Assembly (NCBI GenBank): GCA_029339195.1
Contig: JAPTJF010000362.1
Location: 1 to 64,000 of the forward strand
DNA: 64,000 bases
DNA from: Micractinium sp. NFX-FRZ
Lineage: Eukaryota; Chlorophyta; Trebouxiophyceae; Chlorellales; Chlorellaceae
Direction of reading: 5' to 3'
Shown here: positions 1 through 12,111 of the stretch, piece by piece
Layout of the letters: each line of letters starts with the position of its first letter
Numbering within the stretch: the first letter of the stretch is position 1
Made by a program: the position numbers and the translations under genes
The notes under the pieces: model-generated
What the model was told of the DNA's origin: nothing
Database searches by the model: none
The model's input: only the letters and a program-made list of their open reading frames with translations

Positions 1-869
1 CCCGTCTGGCAGCATCAGCACCATGGGTGCATCATATCTCACTCACCACATACCCCAGATGATGACTGAGACTTCAAGTCAGTGCCCAGCATCTGCTGCT
101 GCTTGCGCAGGGGTGTGGCAGCAGCTGCCGCCAGCGCCGCCCTGCAAACAACCGCCTCCCCGCGCCTCCGCGCTTCGGCAAACAACATCGGCAACACTCC
201 TAAGATGTAAAAGCAGCAGAAAGCGGCAAATAATGCACCTTTAGGCGCGCTGGAGCCCCCTCAAAAGGTGAGGGATGGCTGCCGGAGGGCCTGCCGGACG
301 CGCCAACCCACCCTGCCGGATGAGCCCAACTGGCAGGCTCCGTCAGCCCTCACTAGCTCTCCAGCGGGGTTTTCCAGCGGACTTTCGATCGAGTTCTAGT
401 GGGCCACTAAATTCCGACGTGCATGCCTCGGCAATCTGCAGCAGGCGGGTGCATGCGGGCATGCAGGCGTCAAGTGCGGTGACAAGCTGCACACTGGCGT
501 CGGGCCAGCATGTGTGGGCAGATGGAGGCAGGACGGCTCGCCTGCAAGCACCACGCTGCCAGGAAGGCAAAGGCACGCGCATGCATCCCAGTAAAGGCTT
601 GGCATGCAGTGCACACTCACTAGGCGCAGTGGGTCTTCGGGCAGGCCAGCCGCAAGCGCCTCGGCTGCCTGCTTGCGCTGCTCTTGTGCAGCATGCCTGT
701 GTCGCTGCCCTGCCGCCGCCCGCGTCTGCGTGACCGCAGCACGGACCCGCGCTGCCCTCTCTGGCTGCACTGCTGGCATCCCTTCAGGCAGGGGCCGTGG
801 CTGTCTTGCCGGCACACTCGTGGCTGACGAGCGTCACTACGTCGTCTGCGCCCTGGTCGGGCCTGTAAG
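1..869. other. No gene recognised (left edge)
   Basis: I see no exon chain with recognisable protein similarity in this stretch. It is GC-rich, with short open frames on both strands that look like composition effects. Its right end grades into the MYND fragment that follows, and weak similarity to the upstream part of the last exon of the 57-58 kb MYND gene starts near 865. Confidence 0.5.
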
Positions 870-1255
870 CAGCGGCAAACTTGGGTGGGCAGCCGGTGTT
901 TGACCGGCGGGCGGCAGGGCAGGCATTTGATGCGCTGCTGGCGGAGCTCACCGACAGCTGGGGCAGCAGTGGCACCCTGCAGCCACCGTCGCAACCGGAT
1001 GCCGCTGCCGCTGGCCAGCTGGCGGTGCGCTGCGCCCGCGCTCTGGCGCTGCGCAACTGCGCCAACCCCTGCTGCGCCAACCTGGCAGCCAGCAGCGCGG
1101 CGGTCAAGGGGCGGCGGTGCAGCGGGTGCAGGGTGGTGCGGTACTGCAGCGAGCGGTGCAGCCGGGCAGACTGGCGGGCGCACAAGGCGGCGTGCCGGCT
1201 GCTGCAGGCGGAGCAGGAGGGGCAGGGGCAGAGGCAGCGGCAGGGTGCGGGCTAG
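870..1255 (+). pseudogene. 5'-truncated MYND zinc-finger gene fragment
   Basis: This is a copy of the last exon of the MYND gene at 57298-61190 and of the short copy at 61426-62071, but on the opposite strand. Shared landmarks are GQPVFDRRA, ELTDSWG, the Ala-rich linker, RRCSGCRVVRYCSERC and DWRAHKAACRLL. All Cys/His zinc ligands of the MYND finger are present (CX4C, CX2C, CX3C, HX3C). Similarity continues past the stop codon: AATGCCGCTC lies just downstream here and also after the 61426 stop, so this copy is closer to the 61-62 kb copy. I found no upstream exons in the window, and the region before GQPVF is out of frame relative to the other copies. It is most likely a truncated relic, although an exon of a gene beginning outside the window cannot be excluded. 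Confidence 0.65.
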
Positions 1256-1778
1256 TCTAGTAATGCCGCTCAAGGTCTGGCCATTTCATCTCCTGTTTAC
1301 ATCCTTGGAAAGCGTGCGTGTAACTAACGTGGTCGGCAGTTCAACCTTGGGAATGACCAGGACGTCTAAATTCAAAAGAAGGTGGGTGTAATACAGTAGG
1401 ATGTGCAATTGCAGCGTCTGCAGAAAGGTTTGGGACGGTCTACAGGCAGACACAATGTATGCAAACCTGGGGGAGGGAAGAAGGCACATGTTTCCACAGA
1501 TGCGTGTGTGTCCTTAGTAGGTAAAAATAAGCTTACAAGGAAGGGCGGAGCCCCGGACGCAAGCGACAAGCCCCCTGTCCTGCGTGCTGTGAGTTTGGCT
1601 GTGAGTTTGGGAACTCCTCGTTCTGCATCAAAGCTGTGTTGCTGCTGCCCTCACAAACAGTGCTTGCACGCGCTGCTCTCCCTCAACACTCTGCCGCGGC
1701 GCCACCTCCTTGTCACCGAAAGCTGTCCTACGGCTTTCAGCAGGTGCTGAGCGCTCCGAGGGGACGGTAGCAGTCAGC
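1256..1778. other. Intergenic: downstream of MYND fragment, upstream of PP2C
   Basis: This spacer has lower GC than its flanks. TGTAA occurs at 1319-1323 and 1387-1391, which would suit the 3' end of the MYND fragment if it is transcribed. The right part should hold the PP2C promoter and 5' UTR. I see no clear TATA box. Confidence 0.5.
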
Positions 1779-4638
1779 ATGCAGCGCTGCAGCCTGCAAG
1801 TTCACAGGGCGCCTTCCCTGCGCCGGCCCTCCGCGCTGCAAGCTCGCTGTGAGTGCGCTCTGCGTGGACATCCTGCTTTACTAATACTAGGGAGTGGAAA
1901 GCTGCCTGCTTTAGGGGCCCCGCACGCCTCAAACTTCTGGCTGCCACCGCCCGCCTCGGGCCGCCTCGCGTGTATCTGCTACGCCCTGTATCTGCTACGC
2001 CCGTGTCGGCGCCCTGTGGACCACACTCCCCCGCCCCATCCTCTGCTTCCCTACCGCCACACCCACTTCGTGCCTGCTCTTTTTGCGCCCCTTGCAGGCG
2101 AGGCAGCCCCAGCGACGGCCACCACTGCCTCGCCCTCTGCCGCCGCGCCCCAGCCGGCAGCCCCGCGCCTGCGCCTCAAGTTTGGTGTGAAGAACATCCC
2201 GCACCCCAAGAAGGCTCACTATGGGGGCGAAGACGCCTTCTTCGTCAGCCAGGCGGGCGGCGGCGTGGCGGGCATTGCCGACGGCGTGGGCGGCTGGCAG
2301 GATGCCGGCATCAACCCGGCAGACTACTCTCGCAGCCTCATGACCACCGCACGCCAGTACCTGGAGGAGTGAGTGGGCGGGCTGCGGGATAGGGGGCCGG
2401 ATCGCAGCTGCCTGCAGTTTTGCACAATGCCAGACATAGTGGCTTGGCCACCGCACGCCAGTCGCTGCGGAAGGAAGCCGGAGCAGGGGGCTGCTGACTA
2501 GGGGGGCTGCTGCTAGGCCGAGGCGTGGAAGCGGGCTGCAGCTGCCTGCAGTTCTGCACAGCGTCAGTGGGTGGCTTGGCTCGCTGGACCTGCTATTGCT
2601 GCCATGCCCGCTGCCCCTGGTCACCAGCCTGCATGCCCTGCCGCCTCCTCTTACCTGCAGGTGCGTCACCGTAAAGAGCGACGCCATGTCCACCGGCGAG
2701 TGGCTGGCCAGCCAGCCGCCCGGCGGCCCCGTGGGCGGCGACGCTCTCTCTGCCGAACTCGCGCAGCAGCAGGCCGCGCTGGCAGCAGCCCCTTCCGCCT
2801 CCGCCCCCTCCACCTTCTCCGCCGCCGCCGCCAGCAGCAGCAGCAGCAGCAGCAGCATGGACAGCTTTGACGAGGGCGGCGCCCGCAGCGCCGCCCGCAT
2901 CCCCCCGCCGCTGGCCAGCGCCGACAACGCCTCGCCCCGCACCGCCCAGGAGGCGCTGGACGTGGCCCACCGTGCCACCCAGTTCCCCGGCTCCTCCACC
3001 GCCTGCGTGCTGCGCCTGGACGCTGCCAAGGGGCTGCTGGATGCGGCCAACCTGGGGGACTCTGGCTTCATCATCGTGAGGGGAGGGCGCCTGCACTTCC
3101 AGAGCCCCGCCATGCAGCACTTCTTCGACTGCCCGCTGCAGGTGGGGTGGGCGGGCGGGGCGGGCGGGCGGGCGGCGCGGGCGGGTTGTTGGAGGTGTGG
3201 GAGTGGCGGGACAGGGCGGGTTCGGTCACAGTATGTGGGGTCAAGAGGTGATGAAGCGGGGCAAGAGGGGCAGGATGCAGGGTCGATGCAGGGCGGTTTG
3301 GCACACGCGGCTGCCTGCGCTGCCTGCCTATGCCGCGCCGCCGCTCAGGTGCCGCACCTCTGCTCTTGTGGTCCTTCTCACCTCCCCTCTTGGCCAGCCC
3401 CCGATAGAGGTTGTAGACACTGTACTGCTCTGCCTGCCCACCCACGCCGCTGCTGAGCCGCTGCGTTGCTTCCCATGCGCTGCGCCCCCCTGTGGTGGTG
3501 CAGTTTGGCCAGCCCCCCGACACGGACTGGGCCGAGGACGCCGCCGTGTTCAGCCTGGAGGTGCAGCCGGGGGACGCGATTGTGCTGGCCACCGACGGCC
3601 TGCTGGACAACCTGCATGTTGAAGACATTGTGCGGCTGGCGCCACGCAACGTGGAGGAGGTGGAGATGGTGCGTGCGCCGGTGGTGGTTGGGGGCACCAG
3701 GTGCCGCTGGTTGCGTTGTGTGAAGAGCGTGCCCGGCAGCAGCTGCCGCGAGGCCTGGCTCGAGCAGCCGACTGTGTGGCCTGCTTGTGGGGGCGCTTGT
3801 GGCCGTGCCTTTGTTGGCAGCGAGCGGTGTGGTGTGCCCGCCCTGGATGCTTGTGTGCCCGTCCACCCAGCCCTGCGCAACCGGCCACCCCGTGCCCCGC
3901 AGGCTGCCGCCGCCATGGCTGAGCTGGCATCCCGCAACAGCGCCGACCCCGAGTTTGAGTCGCCATACACACAGGTGGGGTGCTGCGCAGGGGGGCAGGG
4001 CAGCACAGCGCAGCGCAGCGTGGTGCAGGGCAGCGGCGGGCGTGGCGCAGCAGGAAGCAGCAGTGCAATCAGATTGGTTGCCGCCCTACAAGCGCGTTAC
4101 AGCAGCAGCAGCTGCAACATGGGGCAACATGGCGCGGCAGGAGGCTGCTGCTTCATGTGCGTCTTCCCACCACGGCTGCCGCTGCTGCTGTTGTTGATGT
4201 GGTGTGACCACCCCACGCTGCAGGAGGCTGTGGAGGAGGGGCTGGACATCCCCATCTGGGAGAAGCTGATGACGTCATCCTTCAAGGTGGGAGGCAGGTG
4301 GCGCACCTGGCTTGGCTTTGGCTGCCTGTGAGGTGCTCGCCTTGGATGGGTTTTTTTGCAGCACCACACGGTAGCATACATACACCACACCCAAGCGCTC
4401 CGCGCTGTGTCCCGCTTTCCCACGCTGTGCCGTGCTGTGCCTCGCTCCCCATGCTGTGCTGTGCCGGGCGGTGCCTCGCTCCCCATGATGTGCGGTGCGG
4501 TGCGGTGCAGCGCCTCACTTCCCATGCTGTGCTATGCTGTGCCCTGCCCTGCAGGATGGCAAGTTCCAGCTGGGCAAGCTGCGGGGCGGCAAGATGGATG
4601 ACATCACTGTGGTGTGCGCATACGTGGTGCAGCACTGA
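1779..4638 (+). CDS. PP2C-family Ser/Thr protein phosphatase (Ptc7/SpoIIE-like)
   Basis: The model has seven exons: 1779-1848, 2098-2368, 2661-3141, 3504-3668, 3903-3974, 4224-4286 and 4555-4638. The phases close to about 401 residues. The PP2C metal-binding motifs appear in order: YGGEDAFFV, GIADGVGGW, LGDSGF, ATDGLLDN and DDITVV near the C-terminus. This short form, with a basic N-terminus and a Ser/Ala-rich insert in exon 3 (about residues 130-190, including a poly-Ser run from CAG/AGC repeats), resembles yeast Ptc7 and plant chloroplast or mitochondrial PP2C proteins. The first exon is Arg/Leu-rich and looks like an organelle transit peptide; that is inference. The family dephosphorylates phospho-Ser/Thr using two divalent metals. 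The start is the first ATG in frame with a good donor (GCT|GTGAGT). Confidence 0.85.
4380..4552 (+). repeat. Imperfect GTGCTG-type tract in last PP2C intron
   Basis: The intron is built of degenerate units such as CTGTGCCGTGCTGTGC and CTCGCTCCCCATG, repeated several times with small changes. Similar tracts sit in introns of other genes in the window. Confidence 0.7.
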
Positions 4639-6148
4639 AGTAAGTAACTTGCACGCATGCACCCGTGCGGCCCATGCCCGCCGCACATCGCGGCGCATGC
4701 GCACTGTCCGGCCCCCCACAAGACACGCCACACCTCGGGGCTGCGGTACCGCGTTGAACCGCCTGCCGCTCAAGCGGCGGGGAGCTCTTCTGAAGCTGCT
4801 TGCGGCGGCGCCTCCCGCGCCTTTGACCCACCCACCAGCCCCTTCCCTTCTGTTATTTCTGTGTACACACCTATTCTCCTGCCTACTTACCTGCCTGCCT
4901 GGCTGGCTGACCCAGCCTCATCTCGTTTCCTGCCCCGGCAGCACCCCAAGCCCAGCCCGCTGACGCAGCGCTGGCCCTTGATCCCCCCATCTCCCATCCC
5001 CCTTTGATGCCGGCTCAGCCCGCGCCACGTGCGCAGCGCTGCATCCCCTCTTTGATGCCAGCTCAGCGCGCGCCCCACGCGTGCAGCGCTGGGCACCTCT
5101 CATCTCATCTCCTTCCCTGTTTGATGCCTGCCTGCCTGCCTGCCTGCCTCACATTCCTCTGCGCCCTCAGCAAGGCAGCACCTCCCCCCATTTTGTGGCC
5201 CAACCCAACCCCAACCTGTAGCCACTCCCGACCCACCCACCCCCACGGTCTCTACCCACGGTCTCCCGTTCATGCACCCCATCCCCGCTTTAAATGAATT
5301 ATTGCTCACCTGCCCAGCGACACGCGGCTGGCCCCCCTCTGGACCCACTCTCTCTCCTCTCTCTCTCCCCTTCCTCCTTTCCGCTCCTCTTGTTTCGCGT
5401 CTGGCCCCCTTTCTCTCTCCTTGTCCTTCATGCATCTGTGCGTGTGGGCGCCTCACCCTCCGTTGACTGCCCCCTGGCATCCCATCAGCACCCGTGCCCC
5501 CATTTTCCAAAGAAGAGAAGAAGAACAGCGGCGCCCAAAGCGCCCGCCCCGTTTTCCTGCTGCTGATCACAGCTCTGTTATTTAGGTGCCGCTGCAGCCT
5601 GCAGCTGCAGGCTGCCAAGAGGAAGCAGTCGGACCGCCGTACTGCCTGAGACGCACAGAGTAACACCACACCAGAATTGGTAACACATTTCTTGCACACT
5701 CGGCACAAGGCAGCAGGGGAGGCTGAGGCTGAGCAAAATGGGGAATGCAGGGAGCAGCAAGCTAGCAGACGGACATGGTATGCAGAGATGGGCAAAACGC
5801 GTTTGGACATGGTACAGACACGTACGTGCAGGGAAGGCGGCTGGATGCCTGCCGAAGCAGAGGGAGTATCCCCGGCCTGCCACGCGGCATGGCCAGCCAA
5901 GAATGGGTCAGGGCGAACAGAAAGGGGGTGGAAAAGAGCGGTGGAATAGTGGGTATGATACATTGAACATTGCTCTGATCTGATGTTGGGGAGGCATGCA
6001 AACAAGGGACAGGGCGGTCACATGCCCGAACGCACCCGGGCCTGGCCGGCTGGCGCCGCAGCCAGCAGCTTGCGGGCGGGCGCAGCTATGGCTTCCTGGG
6101 CACTGCAAGCTCTAGCTTGGGCCGGCCGGCGCATGCCTGGCATCACGC
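4639..6148. other. Intergenic between convergent 3' ends
   Basis: This region lies between the PP2C stop (+) and the stop of the amidotransferase/peptidase fusion (-), so it should hold both 3' UTRs. It contains pyrimidine-rich low-complexity sequence, a TGCC run near 5127-5150 and a 48-bp direct repeat at 5003-5090. Its open frames show no recognisable protein. Confidence 0.55.
5003..5090. repeat. 48-bp-period direct repeat (two copies)
   Basis: Two units start with TTTGATGCC at about 5003 and 5051 and end in GCAGCGCTG. They differ at several positions. No gene is involved. Confidence 0.7.
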
Positions 6149-9100
6149 TCACTTGCCGCTGTTGACAGGCTGCTGTTGCTGCTGCGGCGGCCGCTGACCG
6201 CCTGCTGCGGCCGCTGCTGCTGCCGCCACCGCTGCCGCCTGCCCCACCTCCACCAGCAGGTTCTTCACCACCCGCTTGCCAGCAATCAGGTTGGACCTGC
6301 ATCCAACCAAGGGGCGCAGCAGAGCGGCCAGGCGTCAGCGCCAGCGGACCAGGGAACAAGGCGAATGCGTGAGGGGCGGTGCAGCAGCATGGGCAGCAGC
6401 AAGGAACGCTGTGCACGCAGCGCACCAGGGGGCAGGGGAGTGCTGCAGCAGTTGCTTGCTTGTTTTGGCTGACAGTCTGTTTTTCCGCAAAGAAACTTGC
6501 GACACAGTCCTCCAAGAGACAGCAGTAGCAGGGCAGGGGCTTTCCCAGGGGGCGTCTGCACACACCAGCCTAGCTGGCTCAGCTGCAAGCCCCTCTCTGC
6601 TCGACCTCCCCACACCCCACACACAGCCGGGGCTCACCGTCGGATGCGCTCGTTGGCCAGATGTGGGCAGTCGCTGGCCTGCATGTGATGCAGAGGGAAG
6701 GAGCACAAGGGGCAGGCAGTGGGGAAGGATGTGGGGGACGGGGCAAGGGCAGAGGAGAGCAGAGCCTGCAGGCAGCGACGGGACACTCAGCGGACCAGGC
6801 CTTCTCAGCACTGCCCGGCGCACCGTCCCTGCTGTGCCACACGCAGTGCAGTGGGAGGAATAGCGCCCTGTTGCCAGTACCCTCGCTGCCAGCACTCCCC
6901 CCGCCTGCTCTGGCTGTGACTGAAAGTCTGCCCCGCCTGGCCCACTCAGCAGGCCCTGTTTGCTGGACGCTGCTCAGGCGCCCATGCCAGCAAATGGGGC
7001 ACCGTGCTGCCAGGGACCCCTTCACCCACCCACCTGGCCCATGGGCAGCAGCAGCGCGGGCGCTCCCAGCATCTTCTGCAGGGAGGAGGCCACCGGCATG
7101 GTGCCGCCTGCACACAGGGCAGCGGGCAGCAGGGAGGGCGTGCCACCGGCTCAGGACCTGGCTCATTTGGGGAAGTAGAGGATGCAGTGTTCCGCTGGGA
7201 TGACCAACACACTGCACGTATTGCACCCCACCCCGCCCCAGCCCACCCCCTACCCTAGCGCCCCACCCACCCTCGCGGACCAGCAGCGGCTGCACCCCCC
7301 ACTCCTTCTCCAGCGCGCGCTCGGCCATGCGCATGAAGGGGGAGTCGGGGGGCGCCTCCCACCAGTCGCCCGTGCTGTGCACCTGCGGGCAGTGCACACG
7401 AGAAAGTAGTGGTGTGCGTGCGCTTGAAGGCGGGATGGGGCGTTCTTTCCCCCACGAGTCGCCCGTGCCGTGCCCCTGCATGGGGACCGTGAGGACCAGC
7501 TGGGCAAAGCGCATGGGAGCTGCCCCGCGTACCACTGTGCACCACAGAAAATGAAGAGCTGACATTTGTTTGTTGAATTGTTTTGTAATTGAAATAATGA
7601 ATATATGCGGACTGCATCGGCTGTAACCCTTCATCACACCGACATCACCTTTGCCACACCGTGACCACACACACGCACACATGTGCTGACCAGCAAGCCT
7701 GCCCATCTGGCAGCCGGACAAGCGTGCCGCCACACACATGTGCTGACCAGCAAGCCTGCCCATCTGGCAGCCGGACAAGCGTGCCGCCACTGCCACTCCG
7801 GGCACAGTAGCTGCTGGGCGGCCTCAGCGGGGGTGAGTAGGGGCAGCAAGCCAGCCCCGCCCGCCCACCTGCACGGCGATGCTGTTGGGCGACCGCAGCT
7901 TGGCAAACTCGTGGTTGATGTGGGCGGTCAGCAGGTCAACCAGCTGGCCCGCGTCCTGCAGGGGGAGGCAAAGCGCAGGAGGGGGCAGGAGTACGCGGGT
8001 CGGGGGTTAGCAGGGCGAAAGCAGGGCGCAGGTTCGGGGCGCAAGGAGGGTGCAGGGGGCCGGCAGAGGCGGGAGTGCATGCGGGGTTGGAACCAGCACC
8101 CACCCAAATCTCATGAAGAAAGAGGAAAAGTGAGGGAGGAAGTGTGTGGCAATGCAGCGTCCTCACCTGATCGGGCACGAAGCGGATGGAGATCTTGCCC
8201 ACCGCCGCCTTTGGGATGACGGAGAACCGTGTGGGGCCAAAGCGGTAGTGGGCCGCATTGGACTGCTCCTCGGTCGTGCCCGTGCGCACATCCACCACGC
8301 TGCAGGGTGGTTATGGGGGTGGGGGCGTTGGGGATGTGCAGGGTTAGCTGTGAAGCACAGCGTGGGACAGCTGCAGGGGGGTGGGAATGTGAGCTCGCTT
8401 GGCGGAGCAACGGGAGCAGGGAGAGCGAGGAGGTTTGTCCTGCAGCCAAGGCCGTCCTTTCAGGATGTGCCCATGCGTGTGAAGCGGTAGAGTGGGCTAG
8501 AGTAGCGGGAGGGACACGCGTACAAAGCATGGGGGACAGCATGGGGGCAGTGAGTGCAAACACGAATGCAAGCCGGCCGGACTGCCTGCCCACACACCCC
8601 GCCCCCCGCCCCCGCCCCGCCCCCCACCTCAGCGAGGGCTGGCACCAACGTGCAGTCAGCAGGTCCCGCTCGCTGCGCCCCGCCGTCAGCTCCTGCACAC
8701 CCAGGTGCTTCTTGTAGCTGCGGAAGTGCGGGGTGAGGTGGGGTGGGGAGGTGGGGAGGCGTTGGGGGGCAAGCGAGGGGGATAGGCACGGGGGAAAGGG
8801 GTCAAGTGGGAATCAACCTTGTACGCAGCATTCGAAGGAGCAGGTGCTTCCTTGTACGCACCATTCAACCTTGTACACAGCGTTTCTGGGGGAGCAGGTG
8901 CTTCCTTCTCCCTGCCCCCCCCTCAATCTTTACCTCCCCTGCCTCTCGCCCCCATCCGGAATCACTCCGATGACCTCCTGACCCTCCCCACACAACCACC
9001 TCAGGCGCCCGATCCCTCCCCTCCCCCTCCCTTCACCTCCTCTCCCCCAGCGTCCCCCTCACCCCGCCAGGCTGAACTCCTGGCTGCTCTCCAGGCGGGG

Positions 9101-12100
9101 CAGCGCCGCCTGCAGCATGTTTGGCTGCACGTTGGCGTAGAAGCCGGGCACCAGAATGTTGTTGTGGCTGTCAACCAGGCTGGCCAGCACCTGCAGGCAG
9201 GGGCAGGAGGCGGGGAAGGGGGTCGAGCCAGGAAGTGGGTGGCTGATACAGAGGAGGGGAACTATAACTAGAGGCATGCTGGTGTGGCTGACTGCCGGGC
9301 TGGCAGGGACGCTGTGCAGGTCACAGCAGACACGGTGGGCAAACATGAAAGGCAGCCGCAGCAGCAGCAGCAGCATGTAGCAGGTAGCAGCAGCAGCAGC
9401 GGCGCAGCGGCGGCGGTGCCTGGCCCACCTTGGACAGGTCTGCCAGTGGCTCCGTGAACACGCCGCCCTCGTTGCCGCTGTGCAGGTCGCGGGTGGGGCC
9501 GCGCACCTCGATGGACAGGCTGCGGGGTGGGCGGTGGCAGGAAGGGACGAAAGTGGGGATGCTGGGTATGAGGACGCTGCCATGTGGGTGCGACGTAAGG
9601 AGAGGCGCGCGACGTACTGGGTGCCCCAACACTTCCCCACCCCTACCTGCTCACGCACCCCGCACGCTGGCCCCACCCGCACCCTGCGCCGTCCCCAACG
9701 GAGCATGCCGCGCACTCTACACTGCCTCTCGCGCCGCACACCTGATCAGCACCCCACAGTCCACACCACCACAACAACACGCCCAGTCGACCTGCCTGCC
9801 CCCTGCCCCCACCCCACCCCACCTGATCATGCCGCGCATGCCGTACGTGATGCAGGGCAGGCGCTCCCCCACCCACAGGGTGTTGGAGATGACCACTAGG
9901 CTGGTGCCGTCAAACCAGCGCAGGTTCTGCTGCACCGCCTCCCGGAAGCCGGTGCTGCCCTGCAGTGCGTGAACATGGCATTGGCATAAATGGACGGTTG
10001 GATGGTTGATCCACCATTTGTTTCCAGACCAAGCCCCACCGATTGATGGGTGTGTGTCCCTGACTGGCCCTAGCACCAAGGGCAGAGCGTGTGTGGCGCG
10101 CGGGCCCTCCCCAACTTCTGCACCTCCCAACCCTCCCACTCGCGTGCGCCCCCCGCGCCCCCCTTTCTCCCTCCCCACAAGTTCATGTTCTCCTCCTCCC
10201 CCCTGGCCCTCCCGCCTCTTCCGGCCTCACGCTCTCCTCCTCCTCCCCAGACCGCCCCCCGCCCCCCCCGCTCACGTTCTCCTCCTCCCCCTCCACCAGG
10301 AAGACGATGTTGGCGGGCAGGCAGGTGCCCCCCGACTTGCACTCCTCCAGCAGCTCGCGCAGCGCGTACACAAACGCCAGCACCGGGCCTGCTCAGGTAT
10401 GTGGGTGCGTGCAGGGAAGGTGGGGGCAGCAACAAGGTGCTCAAGTGTGTGGGTGTGTGGGTGGGGTGAGGAGAGGTGGGCTCATGAAGGGCAGAGGTCA
10501 GGGAGGAGCGGGCAGCAATGAGGCAGCGCAGCGCAGCCGCCACAGCCTGGCGGGCAAAGGCCGGCGTGGGGCTGGGAAGAGGTGGGGGTCAGGGCGGGGG
10601 CGTGCTTGGGGGTGACAACGAGAAACATAGGAGGGGTGGACGAGGTGCAGTTCGAGCATGCGATGGCAGGACGGCTGCCGGCGCCAGCAGCATGATAAGC
10701 TATGCCCTTTCTCGATGGCCCACCCACCCACCCTTGTTGTCGGTGGTGCCCCGCCCGTAGAGCCAGCCATCCTCGCTGTGCATGTCAAAGGGGTCGTACT
10801 TCCACCCCTCCTCCATGGCTGGCTGCACGTCGTAGTGGCCTGCAGTCATGGGGACCAGGGCGGGGTGGTGTTGAGAGAGGCCACACGCGTGCTGGCAATG
10901 AGGTCGTCGCAAGGTGAGCAGCCGGGGAGGGCTGGGCGGGCGGCGGGCGACTCCCGAGGGCAGTCCAGGGCAAACAGGCGGCTGCTCTGCTCCTTCTGCG
11001 CCTGCCCCCTGCTGCGCTGGAACTGCCTGCCAGCCTGCCTGCCTGCCCGCCTCACCGTAGAAGCAGACGGTGGGCTTGGAGGGGTCTGACACCAGGCGGC
11101 CCAGCACCACAGGGTTCTTGTCCTCCACAGGCTACCACCAGGGGGGAGGGAAGAGGCAGGGAGAATGGTTGCATCCGCAGACCAAACGGGTGATGGGCAG
11201 GCAGAGGTACTGGGGAGGGGGGTGGCACAGCACTTTTTACCAACGGGCTGTGGAAGTCAGCAGGGCAGGCAACCAGAGGAGGAGCGCTGGTCGGCAAGGG
11301 TGAGGGTGCACAACGTGGCGGGCGCAGGCAGCACTGACTCAGACCGCAGGCTGGAGAGGCAGGCGGGCAGCCAGCGTCAGGCAGGCAGGCCAAAACAGCC
11401 TGCGACAGGAAACAGCCACTCCCCGCCGCCCGCTAGCTCCTTTCCCCTCCCCAGCACCCCCTCCCACGCAGCCTCAGCCCCCCCACCCCTCCCCCCTCAC
11501 CTGCGCCAGCTTCACCTCGCACCCAATGCTCTCCAGCAGGCGCAGCAGGAACTTGGCGCCCTTGAAGCACTCCTCGTGCAGGGAGGGGTCGGCGGAGACC
11601 GTCCTGCGGGCGGCAAGGGGGCGGGGCGGGCACACAGTCAGCAGCGGCAGGGGCGGGCGCACCGGTGGTCGGGTTTCCAAGAGCTCCCTTTGGGCACATC
11701 TTCTTCAAATGGGCACAAGCTCTCAAAAGCTCCCTGCCCTCAACTCCCTGCCCATCAGGAGGGCTGCCACTTCCCGCCCTCCACTCCCTGCCCAACAGGA
11801 GCCCCCCCGCCTCCCTCACTTGATGCGGATGAACGCCTTGAGCGCCTTCTCCAGCTCACGCTCCATGCGGGAGGTGCTGATGGCCGGCACCGCTGACGCC
11901 GTCGCTGCCGCCGCTGATGCCGAGATGAGGGAGGGGCGGCGGGGCAGCCCGCCCTCGCCGCCGGCTGCGGCGTTGGCGGCTTGCTCCAGGCGGGCACGCT
12001 TGGCGGCTGGGGACTTGGGGCTCACGCTGCCGCCGCCTGCGCCTGCCAGCAGGGAGCGGGCGCCGGTGCCGCCGTGCACGCTGCCGTCGCACTCCGACAG

Positions 12101-12111
12101 GCCCAGCAGGT
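6149..12111 (-). other. Domain segment: M20-family metallopeptidase domain (Dug2-like)
   Basis: M20 motifs appear in order: [11 protein letters not shown] (metal His and nearby Asp, about residues 1051-1061), [10 protein letters not shown] (metal Asp), [12 protein letters not shown] (catalytic and metal Glu, about 1119-1130), [20 protein letters not shown] (dimerisation-domain His), REGGTMPV and [10 protein letters not shown] (last metal His, about 1418). In carnosinase/Cys-Gly dipeptidase relatives an Asp ligand lies in the SDN motif before WLG; here the equivalent reads ISNTLWVG, so Asn replaces it. The domain otherwise looks complete. Confidence 0.85.

Noticed and set aside
1710..1778. Upstream ATG at 1710 as the PP2C start
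   Set aside because: It lies in a different frame from the 1779 start and would not reach the spliced PP2C frame.
5126..5152. TGCC run as a possible regulatory array
   Set aside because: It is a short microsatellite in a 3' UTR region with no other support.
7677..7790. Possible CRISPR-like repeat
   Set aside because: It is only two 57-bp units with no spacers, inside an intron of a eukaryotic gene. It is a simple tandem duplication.
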